NCBI GenBank assembly: GCA_009733575.1
Contig: ML769614.1
Coordinates: forward strand, 1-64,000
Reading direction: 5' to 3'
Origin: Gymnopus androsaceus JB14
Lineage: Eukaryota; Basidiomycota; Agaricomycetes; Agaricales; Omphalotaceae
DNA: 64,000 nucleotides
This document shows positions 1 to 11,685 of this stretch, in pieces; the stretch's first letter is position 1; every line of letters starts with the position of its first letter. The notes below the pieces were generated by a model. It ran no database searches. It was not told where the DNA came from and was given only the letters and a program-made list of their open reading frames with translations. A program made the translations under genes and the position numbers.

Positions 1-520
1 TCGAGCAAAATAGAGAATGGGATGAGGATGGCAGAGAAAATAGGGGTGTAGCGGTAGTTTGGCACAAATGAAGATACGGAATCGGAGTCATCTCCATCTC
101 GCAGTGGGCCAGGAGGATATAGAAAGGATTTTAGCTGGAGAATCCATTTTGGTGGAGACCTTGGACGATAATGAAAGTCGATTGAAGCTGCTGAGAAGAG
201 AGAGAGGCCGTGGATGAGCGTCGACGATGAAAGGACCTGTCGTTGGTCGTATCCTCTTGTTCCAATTCTTCATGATGTTCCAATTCTTCATCATGATCCT
301 CCATAACCTCGTCGTGATCCTCGTCGTGATCCTCGATGACTTCATCCTCTTCGTTCTCTTCTTCTAAATCCAGTTCGGTATCATCGAGCTCGTCCTGCGA
401 AGAGCCATGCTCATGCTCCTCAGTGAGCACATCTGGGCCCTTCTCTATATCCTTTTTCCCTTCCGGATCTCGGCGACGAAACTGTGCGCCAAGAGAGAAA
501 TTATTGAAAAAGCGAGACAT
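1..520 (-). CDS. Acidic-tail membrane protein, N-terminal part (runs off left edge)
   Basis: The reading frame starts at an ATG at 520 and gives a basic N-terminus (MSRFFNNFSLGAQFRRR), then a long Asp/Glu/His-rich low-complexity stretch and a Ser/Arg patch. An intron can be placed at 169-98 (GT...AG); exon 2 then continues in frame as DGDDSDSVSS followed by a hydrophobic segment (YTPIFSAILIPFSILL) that looks like the first transmembrane helix before the sequence ends. I do not recognise the family. The acidic part probably faces the cytosol, which is inference. The short plus-strand ORF over the same bases is a low-complexity shadow. Confidence 0.6.
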
Positions 521-3500
521 TAAAAGCGAACATAGGATGTGTGATAGTTTCAGGTCAAGCAGTGGAGGTAAGAATGGGGCTCATGGGGCTCGTCCAATGA
601 AATACGGTCGATACTTATAATAATAGCTGTTGATATTATTATTGTCAATGAAGAGGCGTATGATGACGGAGGCCGATGAAGATCTATGTGAATGACCTTC
701 CTTTTTTGACATCGGCTAGATTACGCTTAAACACCACTGCTTAACCCGCGTTCCCTACAGTCCGATTCCATTCCGCATGAGTTGGTCTCCCAAGAGATTC
801 GCGAGGATGCAACAACTAACAATCGAAAGAACAACCCACGGGCTTCAAGTTGCTTGAATTTGCAAGGCTGCTACAGAAAAGGCCGCATTCTGGCAGACTC
901 CAACGCCTCATTGTTATCAGCAGATCATACGGACCATACATAGTGTAGCCTTGGTCACTTACCCACAGCTGCCAGCTACCAACTAACTCCAACTGCATAG
1001 TTGAAGCTCCGGCGCGTTTGAGATCCTCGGGAGAAGCATCGGCATCGACCAAGGACGACCAAGGACGACCAAGGAGTGCAGAGACGGAGAGGATGTCGAA
1101 AGTTCAATGAAGACTCGATGAAGGTGCGTCTTGGCATGCAATGGCCCAGACTGACGCAGTATTCGTAGTGAGTCTTCGAGCCAGTGGCTTTCACACACCT
1201 TTCTTTCGAGACTAGCTCAGGGACCGTGCCATGGCTTGTTTTTCCCGTCAACATCTCTCTGCATCTCAAGTTGCCGTCAAACTTTATGCATGCCGGAATT
1301 AGTACGACCCTCCGCGTTGATTTGGATAGATGGGCACGCGTTTTGCGCGCGACGTTCTGCTTGTTCCAATTGAGCCTGACCAATACACCTGTAGTAAAGT
1401 ATTGAATGTCTTATCGCCCGCTTCCATCGTTAACCGTCCAATCAGATCTCTGTCTCACTGCGGTCGTGTGCGCATTGGCCAGTCGACTTGGGACGGTGGT
1501 CTTGGGATCTCTTTCGTTACTTGACTTGAATAGATTACTCATTGTCTACGTCGTGTAGGCGTGAAACCTCTCCGCAAGATTGATTTGTGAATTTTCCAAA
1601 GCATTTTACGGGTATTAATGATGGCTGAGAACTCAGGAGCTAATACGTCGCAAATCAAGCTCATTAACACTATGGCCCCGCGGTAGGCGCATGCATCTAT
1701 CAAAAATTCAAGGACGGCGCACAAGCTCGTCGACCAAAGAATTTGGGGTAGTAAACACTATTTGCCGGGATAACGGACTCTCATTTTATTTATTCCCTGG
1801 GCCTTTCTGAATAGCAGAATACCGTTCGATGGTAACTGTCAATGAATCGGAATTTGATTTCAGAGTGGCATTTAGCCGGCTTGAATTCGAAGGCCCTCAC
1901 CATTCACAGTCCGTGACGGGTTCAATTGTCGTATCTCATAAGACATGACCCAAATGTTCTCCTCCGTTCATTCTACTGGTCAGAAGTTAACCCTGATGGT
2001 TTGCTCACTACTGACGTGATAATTCCATGTTCCGTTTCAATTTCATTTCCTTCATCGTTCTTCTTGATGCTCATTGTACACTAATGACTTTTGCTGTACG
2101 ACTGGCAATGAAACAGAGCGGCTTTATGCTGGGATCCAGACCTCAAATTTAACCCGTTGATTAACTTATTTACTGCGTTTCCTTCCTCCCCAGAATGTTG
2201 ATAAATATGTAATGTGGGTGAAAGACTCTTCCGCAGATACCGTTACTGCTTAAGACAAGAAAATCACTTTCGGTTCGTGATATAAAACTCGCAAATACAA
2301 CTAACCTACTCACTTCAATGCACATTACGCTCGGAAAGAAACTAGAGCAGCCAGTAGGGTTCAACGACGATCGTTTTATCTAATGGCCGGAAAGTAGCCA
2401 ACGACCGATAGAAAGGAGCCGGAGAGAAGTCAAGGCTCAAGCTCGTGAACGAGTCGGCTCTAGTTTCCTTACCAGCTTGGAGCACACTGTAGGAGCTAAG
2501 AAGCCTATCATCATCCAGAGGAAGGAGGGGAGGGTTTCCCGTCCAAGAGCGTCCCTCTAGCGACAAAGGAGTCGATAAGTTACTTTAGCTGAGATACTTA
2601 CTCTGATTTATGAAGTCTCTACAGTGATAGCCACAAGGAAAACTCCCTTGTCACCATCATTGGCAAGATTGTGGAATCTATCGAAGCTTATCGACTGGGG
2701 CTTCCCGAGGATATGATAGATTACTTACTATGTCAACAAAAAAGATCACAAGTTTCGGTGCTCGTCTTCGATTATATTTAGCATAGCTAACAATAGCTAT
2801 AGACTAGAAAAAAATATTGTGAAGAAAAAAAAGAACGGACGCTTCCGAAGACTAATGCACGAAGATTAATACACGGTAAACTCACTGGATCTTCAACTTC
2901 ATAGAAATGCTTGCGCGACTTGCGCTGGTCCAATGCCTCCCACCGTCTGTCTCTCCATCCCAGAACACACACTCCACTAGCCTACCTTCTGCTAGAAAGC
3001 CACAGATCTCCGATCCAGATTCCTCGAGCTTTTCCGTGTTGCGAGCAGGGATGGGCTGCGGGTTCTTGGTTCTCTCAGATGCAAAGGCACTTCTCTGGCT
3101 CGAACGTTTGAATTTTAATCAGTCTCTCATCCCATTCGTAGGCAGATTTGTGCTCTGAGGTGACACGCCATTGTACCGCATGCCCGGGCTCACAGATGGT
3201 CTATTGGAGGTGACGGTACTGTGTTCTTGCCTTTTTTAAATTTCTTCTATATGCTACGGTTTTTTTTTTTCTCTGCTTCCTACAATCCATCCAACTTATG
3301 CTACTGCTTGCTGTTTACAAAGGCTAGTTAAGAACAGGAGTGTTGCATAGAAGGTTAGGCGCTCAAGGTTAAAGCGTCATCTACGATACTCCTAGGACTT
3401 TAGAGTATTAGAACGAACCAGCTGCCACTTTGCAGCACAACAGTATAAATCCTTATAGTACCGTAAATCGAGTAATTACATAGTCTGAGATACGGTACAA

Positions 3501-3549
3501 GGGGTTCGGAATCAACGAAGAAAATCCACTCGGAAAGCGATATAGTATC
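521..3549. other. Gene-poor interval, nothing recognisable
   Basis: About 3 kb with only short overlapping ORFs on both strands and none with a recognisable domain. A small triplication of CCAAGGACGA lies near 1048-1072. The interval contains the 5' flank of the gene starting at 520 and the 3' flank of the helicase gene. A decayed gene or unannotated transcript cannot be excluded. Confidence 0.5.
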
Positions 3550-6500
3550 TCAGTCTTCTTCCCTGAAGACAGCGCCCTCACCCAACCCAAAGCCTTCCTC
3601 CTCGCTATCATCATCCAGTTCAAACTGGAAATCATCCTCAATCTCCTCATTCTTCCTTGTAATAAGTGCCTTCAATCTCGCAAGCGTGTCTTCCGCCTCC
3701 ACTGCTGCTTGATGGCGCATCTGCGCATCATACCTATGTTTCTCGCCTCCCATGGGATTAACCAGTCCCGCTGGATCCCAATGGAATTTCTTTCCCTCGC
3801 CATCCTCCACCACGATGTACGTAGTTGAGGAAACCCCGCCATAGGGGATCTAGGGAGAGTACTGTAGGGTTCCCAACAACGATAAGTAACGCTTGGGCTC
3901 GAGTAACCGCGACTGTGTTGAGCGAGGTCAGCGACATGATAAGACGCATAAGGAGACATAACATACCATTAAACCGATGCGGACTCGCTACGAATCCCAA
4001 CATTCGAGTGATATCCGCGGTAATAAAGTCTGTGCTGCTCCTCACGGTTGATATAATCACAATCCGGCGTTCCTTTTATGTATACGAATCAGCGAGAGTA
4101 GAAAGGTAGCTTCCTGTACACACTTGTCCTTGGAAATTCCTCCACACTGCCCACTTTGATGTCCCGCGTTTTGGGATCGCGGTAGAGTAGATTTAAAATC
4201 TTGATCCTCTGAGCATGGTAGGGAGTGATGACTGCAATATGCTCTGCACCTAAGTAGAAATGTGGCTTAGATTAGCCTTTCGATGAAGGAAGTTACACGT
4301 ACGGATACCATTCTTTTTATCAGAAACTAATGAATTGCAGTACTTTTTAACAAGAGTTGCTTCTTCAATGTTGAAGAATGACGGAGACGCCGCTTCGCGC
4401 TGGTCCTTTCCTACAATGCTATGGAAGATAAGCGGGAACCTTTTTGTTGGAAGTTCATCTGAGGTTTCAAGGCTCCGTATCAACGCTTTGGGACCGCAAT
4501 ATTGCAGTTCGCGGTTGTAAAAGTGCTCGTTGGAAAAGCCAAGAATAGCTGGATGAGATCGGAAGTTTCGAACAAGTTTGATGATCCTATATAGAAACAA
4601 GTGGAGGAGTTAGATGATGAGCGTCGACATGAGCAGACAAAAGAAAAAGACTTGCGTCACTCCGCGACCTCCAGCGGCGGCGTTATCTTTCAAGCTATAG
4701 ACATCTCTATCCATGATTCTCGCCAGATAGCTAGTTTTTAATCCTAATGCTGACGCTAAGGCTGAGTGCACAATTGGGCCCAGCTGCTTGTTGTCTCCAG
4801 CCACAATGACGTTCGTCTTATCGTCTGCCAGTGTCTTCAAAGGTGTCATCACTGTTGGCTCCATTGCCTGTCCAGCCTAGCAAAGGAGTCAGTAGTTGAT
4901 CATTCAACAACAGCCGTAACACACACCTCGTCGACAAAAATGTGACTGTAGAAACCTCGCTCGATTCCGAGACTGGCAGGGACACCAGCAGTGATACACG
5001 TTGAGACCACTACACGGTATTTGCGAAGGTCTTGTACAGACGGCATTGCGAATATTTCATTGCCATTGATGATCGAGAAGGCGCGCAAAGACTTTGGTAG
5101 ATCAGCGAGTTTGCGAGTAATTGAATTGAGCCGAAGAACGACAGAGGTTCCGAGAACCGAAAGCCTCTGAGCAATGAGGTCGGCAGCAGAGTTGCTTGGT
5201 GCGCAGACAAGAATACGTGTTGTCTCGCTATGTGCAAGAAGTTGTCGCATGGCTTCGACAATGGTAACGGTCTTGCCTGTTCCAGGTCTACAAGCATATA
5301 ATTAGCTTTGAGGGAGGAAAGAGAAGCTTCAACGCACGGCCCAAATACCACAAAAGGTGGGCTTCCTGGAGGCAAGTTCACGATTGCAGCCACACACTCC
5401 AGCTGTTCTGGGTCTTCTCCGATCTGGCGATTGATAGGTACGATATCATTCATTAGGGCGTGTGTGACTCTTTGCATGTTTCTAACATGTTCCAGTCCAG
5501 GGAATAAAAGTCGAGTCGGATTGTTGGTATTGGTTATTGCTGCATGCATTCGTCGAAAAGAAAGTCGGTTTAGTACAAAGCGGATATCAAAAGAGTTGCC
5601 CCGGTAGGTACTGAAAGTATCGTCAAAGCGCAGGCTGACGTAGCTTTCAAATACTTGGTGAACACGACCTTGGAACCACGTTTTATCCGTAGCCTGGGTC
5701 TGGCGAACTAGGATAAAATCTCCTACAAGGACGGAAGGTCTTCCTTCAGCGAGACCTTCAACTTGAAGGCTGAAAAACAATGTGGTTATAGAACTGTAAA
5801 CAGGAGGACAGAGAAAGAGAACGTACTTGTAACGAGGATGACTTGGCTTGAGTAAAACTTCATCCATAGCGTATGCATCAAGATCCTGTCTAGATTGAAT
5901 TGTCAACAAGAGATTCAGTATAGCGCACAAAGCACTCACTTCATCTGTTCCTCCTCGAGATACAATAGCAGTTGGAAGTGTGAGCCATACGTCCTTGCCG
6001 TGAAATTGGGAGGCAAGAGTTCTTTTACCAACGCAAGCGTTTCTTTCCGAGATTTTGCATCACGTTTATACAAGGTGTCCGTTATCTTACGTGGCATGTC
6101 AAACTTGGGAAGCATGGCGATCCATTTCGTCTTTGTCCACGACGGGGGCCTCAAGGAGCGCCTGATAGGCCCATCGATCCGAAGAGGTATACGTTTCCGC
6201 CGCGTGTATGGAGCTGAAGCCTGCAGCTGTGCGTGGTCATTCCTGTCACCGACCGTAGCGAGAAGGCGGCGATGAATGACAAAACGGACTCTTTCAGTCC
6301 GGTCCCAGAAAACGAGCTCGAGCGTGTCTTCGTAGCGGCCAGGGTATGAAGGCTGGAAGAAGACACGCAGAGTACGTGGGCGGCCAGGATTAATCCGTCG
6401 AGAACCAAAAAATTGGGCTGAGAACCTAGATTAAGACCATTTCATCATCTATATTGTTCGAGATTTGGAAGACTCACCTGTCTCCATACTCGTCATTTCT

Positions 6501-7027
6501 GTTGGAAGAAAGCAAGCGAAATTCCGCCAGGAAGACAGAAGGAGGAGATAGTTCGCTTTCCCTAGAAATATTGAGTATTACAACTGGTGTTTCCGATTCT
6601 GATACAATCCAAAGTCTACGGCTGTAAGCCCGTCAACAGTAATTCCACGTTTGTTGCGCTGAGCCTCCTGGAGGGCAGAGTCCAGACGTTCCTGCAGATC
6701 ATGAGCAACCAGATGTTCTCGAAATTGCCAGTGTGCAATGTCTTTTCTGCAATGAGGGCAACGAGTGGAAGAGGAATTGGATGTTGGTGAAAGTTCAGCT
6801 TCCTCTATGACTGGAAAAACTCCTTCAGCCAGTGGAGAACGTTTCACTTTCGCCTGTGCTCCAGAATGCGATTGTCTGGGTGCAGCATCCTCTCTGATTG
6901 GAAAAGGTTTGCGAACTCGTCGAGGTTTCCCGCCAGCCAGTGCTTTGGAATGTCGCTTACCATTGACATGGCTCGCATAGTCAAACTGTTGAAGGGCCAG
7001 GCCGCAACTGCATTTCACGATGGCCAT
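3550..7027 (-). CDS. SF1 RNA helicase of the MOV10/SDE3 type with N-terminal zinc fingers
   Basis: A multi-exon gene starting at ATG 7027 (MAIVKCSCG). The N-terminus has a U1/C2H2-like finger (CSCG...HVNGKRH) and a second CxxC...HxxxH finger (CPHCRKDI...HLVAHD). The helicase core follows in order: motif I PGTGKT, formed across an intron; a CAPSNSAAD motif Ia; motif II DEAGQ, formed across the intron near 4880-4925; GDNKQLGP; LVRNFRSHP; and NVAVTRAQALL near 3900-4000. DEAG rather than DEAD, together with the order of motifs, fits MOV10/SDE3/Armitage helicases, which act on RNA in silencing pathways. The C-terminus is acidic and ends in TGA at 3550. Near 3773-3784 the frame slips by one base (CCATTGGG), joining GGWRGKEIP to WDPAGLVNP. 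The family call is firm; a role in quelling or RNAi is inference from the family. Confidence 0.9.
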
Positions 7028-7237
7028 TGTGGTCAGAGTCAACCGGCCTCAAGGCGTTAGCCTTGAATGAAATTTGCCGCTCGTATAAGTACTAAATTAG
7101 AATATCAAAACGGAATACAGGGCGGACGTTCCGAGAGTCGGATGTGAAATTACGTCTATCACCCGATCCAAGTCATTGTCAGATCCAAGTCAACTTCATT
7201 AACAGGAATACTGCTACAAATACAAGTACAAAAAGCA

Positions 7238-8962
7238 CTAGAATGAAACGGCCAAACCCTCTTTCCCAATCTCTTCCAAGCTCTTCCGCAGCCCGTCAAA
7301 GAGCGCCCCAGTCGCCCTCTTCAATCCCAATCTCCGGAGGCATGCTACCTCGCCTCGCGTATTTCCATCACCTAATACGGGAAAAGTGGGGGACGCAGGC
7401 TTCCATCTAGACCGAACAAAATCCAAAAGTACATCATCCCTACACGTCGGCTGTACATTCAGCACAAGATCAACCAGAGAAGGAAGAAGAATAGTTTCAG
7501 AGGTATCATCCGCTACCGGCCCATCACCATCCGCCATCGTAGCATCCACGGAGGGCTCTGCACCAATCTGCGTCGCACTATCTTTATCACTTTCGGGAGC
7601 GACACTTTCAACAACGCTGGTGACTGTTAACTTGCGAAGGAGGCTATCGGTAACCATCGATGAGTTGCCGAATTCGCAAAGTTCGAGATGGGTAACGTTT
7701 GGGACGCAGGGCAAAATAGCAAGCACCTGATCGTCTGTCAGGGTTATGCCGATAGATAGGTGTGTCAGTGGGCATGAACTTCGCTTGAGCATAGACAAGA
7801 TGGGTGCGTCGTTGTATGGTAGAAAGAAGGATCCATCGAGAAGCTTAAGCGAAGTAAGACGTGGCATGGTCATGTTCTCGAAAAAGTCATCCTCCACTTC
7901 ATGTGTACTCTTGTAATAATCCACTTGCAGCTCTCGTACATCAGAAGTAAGCTGAGGTAAAAGGCCATCGGAAGAGCGACACTGACAAAGAGTGATTTGT
8001 TGCACGTTCGGGCTGTTTTGAATGAGATGGAAGATGCGGGTAGCTGGGAGGTTTGTAAGTTTCAGCACCTGAATCGAAGGACGAGGGTAGAGTAGATTCA
8101 AGTTAAACCCATTGAGAGTGACGGAGCGAAGTTTGGCACAACCGACGGGAAGTTCTGAATCCCTGGGGTCATCATCGGGGCCAAGTCCAACGCGAAGGGA
8201 AATGAGCTGAGGAAGATCGGTATCTTTCATACTAAGGGTATGAAAGACCTCCTTGCCCATACGCTTATGAGGAAGGTAAAACTCCACAGAACGCCAGCGG
8301 TGCGAGTGTCTCATGAACAACTCGAGGTCCTCTTCAGTGATATGGCTGCAAAGCACTTTGAAATCAAGTGGATTAGCTTTTGAAGCGTCAATAAAGCGTA
8401 AAAGCCGATAGGACGCATTGCCATTCAATGAGTGCTGGAACGATATGGAGGACCAGAGAGAGGGCATGGATTTGACCAGGGTCTTCCATCTGAAACATAC
8501 TTGGGTCAATGTCACGGTTGGAATAAATGGAACCTTGGCCGAAAGATCGTTGGTGCCCACATCACTACAGCACAGATATGTGAATATCTCTCCCAGTATC
8601 TCTGGAGGGATTTTCCGAATCGGGGATACGACGTAGGTGAGATCACCGATATAGGTTGCAAGCGTTTTTTGTTTGTTCATTATAATCGTAGCGGTAGCGC
8701 GCAAATGGTCCAATTCTTTATTATAACGAACCATGTCCTCCTGAGCCTCTTCGATGAGTCTGGAAATAAAAGCGGATTCGTCGTCGCTGGGAACAAAGCC
8801 CGTGCGGAAGGTGTTAAGGTTTTCGAAAGATGAAACCCGAAGTTTCAATTTCAACGAGTACCCACAACGGTCGCATAGCCGCGTAGTCGTTGTGGCTGGA
8901 ATAGGCTCATTTGAATCGCTTCTGGATCCAATAACCATAACTGGGACTGTGAAATTAAACAT
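7238..8962 (-). CDS. F-box-like domain protein
   Basis: A single uninterrupted reading frame. I choose ATG 8962 (MFNFTVPV) because the 36 residues upstream begin at a later-stage hydrophobic stretch that is not needed; ATG 8938 is also possible. A helical stretch is followed by IRKIPPEILGEIFTYLC...LTQVCFRWKTL...PSLWSSI, the F-box-like motif common in Agaricomycetes (I..LP.E+L..IF, then CR.W...P.LW). About 400 residues of leucine-rich, LRR-like sequence follow. Such proteins are presumed substrate adaptors of SCF ubiquitin ligases through Skp1; the substrate is unknown. The frame is clean with no indels. Confidence 0.85.
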   Translation of the reverse strand: MFNFTVPVMVIGSRSDSNEPIPATTTTRLCDRCGYSLKLKLRVSSFENLNTFRTGFVPSDDESAFISRLIEEAQEDMVRYNKELDHLRATATIIMNKQKTLATYIGDLTYVVSPIRKIPPEILGEIFTYLCCSDVGTNDLSAKVPFIPTVTLTQVCFRWKTLVKSMPSLWSSISFQHSLNGNASYRLLRFIDASKANPLDFKVLCSHITEEDLELFMRHSHRWRSVEFYLPHKRMGKEVFHTLSMKDTDLPQLISLRVGLGPDDDPRDSELPVGCAKLRSVTLNGFNLNLLYPRPSIQVLKLTNLPATRIFHLIQNSPNVQQITLCQCRSSDGLLPQLTSDVRELQVDYYKSTHEVEDDFFENMTMPRLTSLKLLDGSFFLPYNDAPILSMLKRSSCPLTHLSIGITLTDDQVLAILPCVPNVTHLELCEFGNSSMVTDSLLRKLTVTSVVESVAPESDKDSATQIGAEPSVDATMADGDGPVADDTSETILLPSLVDLVLNVQPTCRDDVLLDFVRSRWKPASPTFPVLGDGNTRGEVACLRRLGLKRATGALFDGLRKSLEEIGKEGLAVSF

Positions 8963-9099
8963 GAGATCTTGAGAGCTAATGGCAAGTAGATAGACAAACT
9001 TGAAGTTGATGAAATCTGAATTCCGATGAAGTAGAAGACAAAGACCGATGAAGTAGAAGATAAAGAGCAACTCAGCAAGAGGCTCGGATTTGGCAAGAC

Positions 9100-9562
9100 C
9101 CCCGTGAGATGATGGAAAGTGGCAATCCTTGCGTTTAGTCCCTACCTTGTTTCCGCTGTCAAATGCTTTCTAACTGAGATTTCGGGGATGTAATTCTACA
9201 AAAATATATACCAAGTCATAACACGCCGATGACACTGCCACCTCAGTCGCGCGTCATTAGACTACGTAGCTTTGGCCTCTGTCGATCCACTCCCAGTAGT
9301 ACTATAAGCCATTGACGACCCACTTTATGGCTCACTTTCAAAATCGCTCGGAATATCGGAACGAAAAGAATGTCAAAGAAGGTCGTAGAACAATGCGTGA
9401 CATCTATTTAAGTAGTACTTACTTATCGTTCATTCTGCTGTCGTTCCCCTATCCTCCAGAATCAAATTTTATGTGAGCTGCATTACTCTTCTGTTATTTA
9501 GTTTGCTGATAATAATTACAGAAAAGCTTCATGGTATCTTTGTGATTGCCTTCAGCTCAGTG
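9100..9562. other. Divergent intergenic region between the F-box and BTB genes
   Basis: No gene is seen. The interval lies between the 5' ends of the minus-strand F-box gene and the plus-strand BTB gene, so it should hold both promoters. No firm TATA box or other motif is claimed. Confidence 0.4.
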
Positions 9563-10588
9563 ATGTTCGTTCCATCTGTACGCAACAGTTCTTTTTAACT
9601 TATTTAATAGCGCTAATGATTTGCAGGCTACTTCAATCTCATCCAAGTATGTACCAACTACCAATATCAGTGGAATATTGCCGGACCTCGTCATCAAGTC
9701 CAGCGATTCCATCCTTTTTCACGTCCACACCAAGGTGCTCAACTCTATCTCTTCTAACCATTTTGGAGGTTATGGAACGCCCTCGCACTCAGCGGTCACT
9801 GCGCTAGAAGATTCCAAAATTCTCACCATTGTATTGGACATTATTTATCGAAATCCTAACGCTGCAATCGATTTTGCTCCTCCATTCCCTTTTGACCAGC
9901 TCGCATCAGCAATCAGTCGTTTGCCTGTCTATGGTGTGGATCCTCAGGTGCAATTAGATTCGAATGCTTCGAATGCTGCCACTGCACATCCTATTTACCG
10001 AGCTCTACTAGCACACGCTACTCCTCACGCACTAGAACTATACATACTTGCTGCCCAGCACAAAATGGAATCCCTTGCAGTTGCAGCCTCCACTTACCTT
10101 GTTGGTTTTCATATTGCAGATCTCAATGATGAACAGGCAGAGGCTATGGGACCCCGGTACTTGCGCAGATTGATTTTAATGCAAAGTCGACGAGAGAGCA
10201 TGTTGAAGAGGGTGATTACACCCGCACGTCTTGAATCTTTGGTTTCTAAATGTCATGATGATTTCTCAGATTCTACTTCAACCACCGTACCCACATCCTT
10301 CGACGCCTGACTGTGATGTTCTCGACCAGAAGATGCTTACAAAAGCTTGGACACTCTGCGCTGCATACTTTGTCTGGGACATCCGAGCTGGTGTGTATCC
10401 TATTGCATTCACGGGGACCATTGCCTTTCTTCCCTTTGTGACACCATATATTAGACTTGCCTTCAGCTGCGCTGGAAAACCTCCTTGGTCCTCTAGCTGG
10501 TCATGTCTCGTGCGAGCTATGCAAACGCTTGATTAGAGAGCAAGTCACCAAGATTGTTGGCGAATGGGAAGCTGTAAAGGTACGTTGA
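9563..10588 (+). CDS. BTB/POZ-domain protein of the mushroom type
   Basis: Four exons can be assembled: 9563-9577 (M F V P S), 9627-10211, 10270-10390 and 10467-10588, giving 280 aa. The introns are 49, 58 and 76 nt; the first contains a GCTAAT branch-like site. The N-terminal half is a BTB fold (DLVIKSSDSILFHVHTKVL... then LDIIYR). The C-terminal half has features seen in Agaricomycete BTB proteins: MGPRYLRRL, LLQPPYPHP, QKMLTKAWTL, and a closing CELCKRLIREQV. These proteins probably recruit Cullin-3 or homodimerise, which is inference. The second intron has a weak donor (GTGATT), but splicing there restores the conserved PPYPHP segment. Frame arithmetic closes exactly (843 nt). Confidence 0.85.
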
Positions 10589-10707
10589 TCACTCTCTACA
10601 CAACAGAAGGTCAACGGTATTGGCAGGGCACTATCTAAAACACTACATGTTAAGATTGAGATTCTTACTACATATTAAGATTGATATTCTTCTTACTACG
10701 TATACCA

Positions 10708-10918
10708 ACTTTCGTTTCTGGTCTCACTGTTGACAGGTACCCAGCTTGTAAAATTGTTTTACTCCATACATACTCTTTGCAGTGTACAATAACTCAGGCA
10801 TTATACATAAACAACTTTCGTTTCTGGTCTCACTGGTTGACAGTACCATCTTGTAATATTGTTTTACTCCATACATACTCTTTGCAGTGTACAATAACTC
10901 AAGCATTATACATAAATC
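10708..10918 (+). repeat. Two-copy tandem repeat, period about 103 bp
   Basis: Two adjacent, nearly identical copies begin at about 10708 and 10811. Both contain CTTTCGTTTCTGGTCTCAC, TTGTTTTACTCCATACAT and GCATTATACATAAA. They lie between the 3' ends of the convergent BTB and small-membrane-protein genes and carry no gene. Confidence 0.85.
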
Positions 10919-10938
10919 AACAACTTTGCGCCATCCAT

Positions 10939-11521
10939 CTACCTCCTCTGCATTGCGGCCAATTGAGCAGTCATTCCCACTGTAGCTTGCCACCAAAAGA
11001 TCATGCCTATTGAACCAATAATCAGTTTCCTTCACACACATGAATAATTTCATCTCTTAGTACTCACCCAATCCCACAATCCCGTGCGCCGTCCCCCACA
11101 AAATCTCTGGCGTCACCTTGTTCTCCTCCGCAAATGCACCAAAGCTATGCGGGATGAACCTAGGCGCCTGAAAAAGCACGGTGCTCACAATACTGTGATA
11201 CACGCAAAGCCCAATTGCTAAGGCTCTCTTCGCTGGGAGGAAGTCCGGCAGGGAGTAGGCAAGTAGAGCAGTTAGACTGGTACCGAATACCAGGGAGGCG
11301 TAGAGCTTGAGCACCACGAGGGATGTGTTGTTTAACTGGATGAATGGAAGGGAGCCAGGAGCCAGGAGACCTTGGACGGCGATAGGTGTTTCTAGTGCGA
11401 TGTGCAGTAGAAATATAACAGCGCTGTTACAGGGTTTCTTTGTTGAGTATTAGGATAAACTGGTTTGGATAGGCACTTACAGAGGGCTACGCATAGCAGC
11501 AGCTGGGGGTTGCGCTGACAT
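10939..11521 (-). CDS. Small integral membrane protein, about 154 aa
   Basis: Three exons: 11521-11481, 11423-11068 and 11006-10939, with introns of 57 and 61 nt that have GTAAGT and GTGAGT donors. The protein starts MSAQPPAAAMRSPL and has about four hydrophobic segments: AVIFLLHIALET, LVVLKLYASLVFGTSLTALL, LAIGLCVYHSIVSTVLF and GIVGLGMIFWWQATVGM. The total of 465 nt closes in frame with TAG at 10939. I do not recognise a named family; it resembles small conserved fungal membrane proteins of unknown role. No signal peptide distinct from the first helix is seen. Confidence 0.75.
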
Positions 11522-11685
11522 TTTGGATGAAGTGGTGGTGGTTTGGAACCAAAATGCCTTATCGCGGTTATGTAACTTGTTGATTGTTCCTTGTCTCTTG
11601 CTTGTCCCTCCCGCTCAGCGCTCCACTTCGGGAGTCGTGACTGAGTAATACATAATAATGCCCAAGTAAGAATTATTTTGAATCG

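Noticed and set aside
336..620. Plus-strand Ser-rich ORF
   Set aside because: It is the antisense shadow of the acidic minus-strand exon; runs of Ser arise from complementary Asp/Glu codons.
7386..8833. Plus-strand ORFs over the F-box gene
   Set aside because: They overlap a long, domain-bearing minus-strand frame and have no recognisable content.
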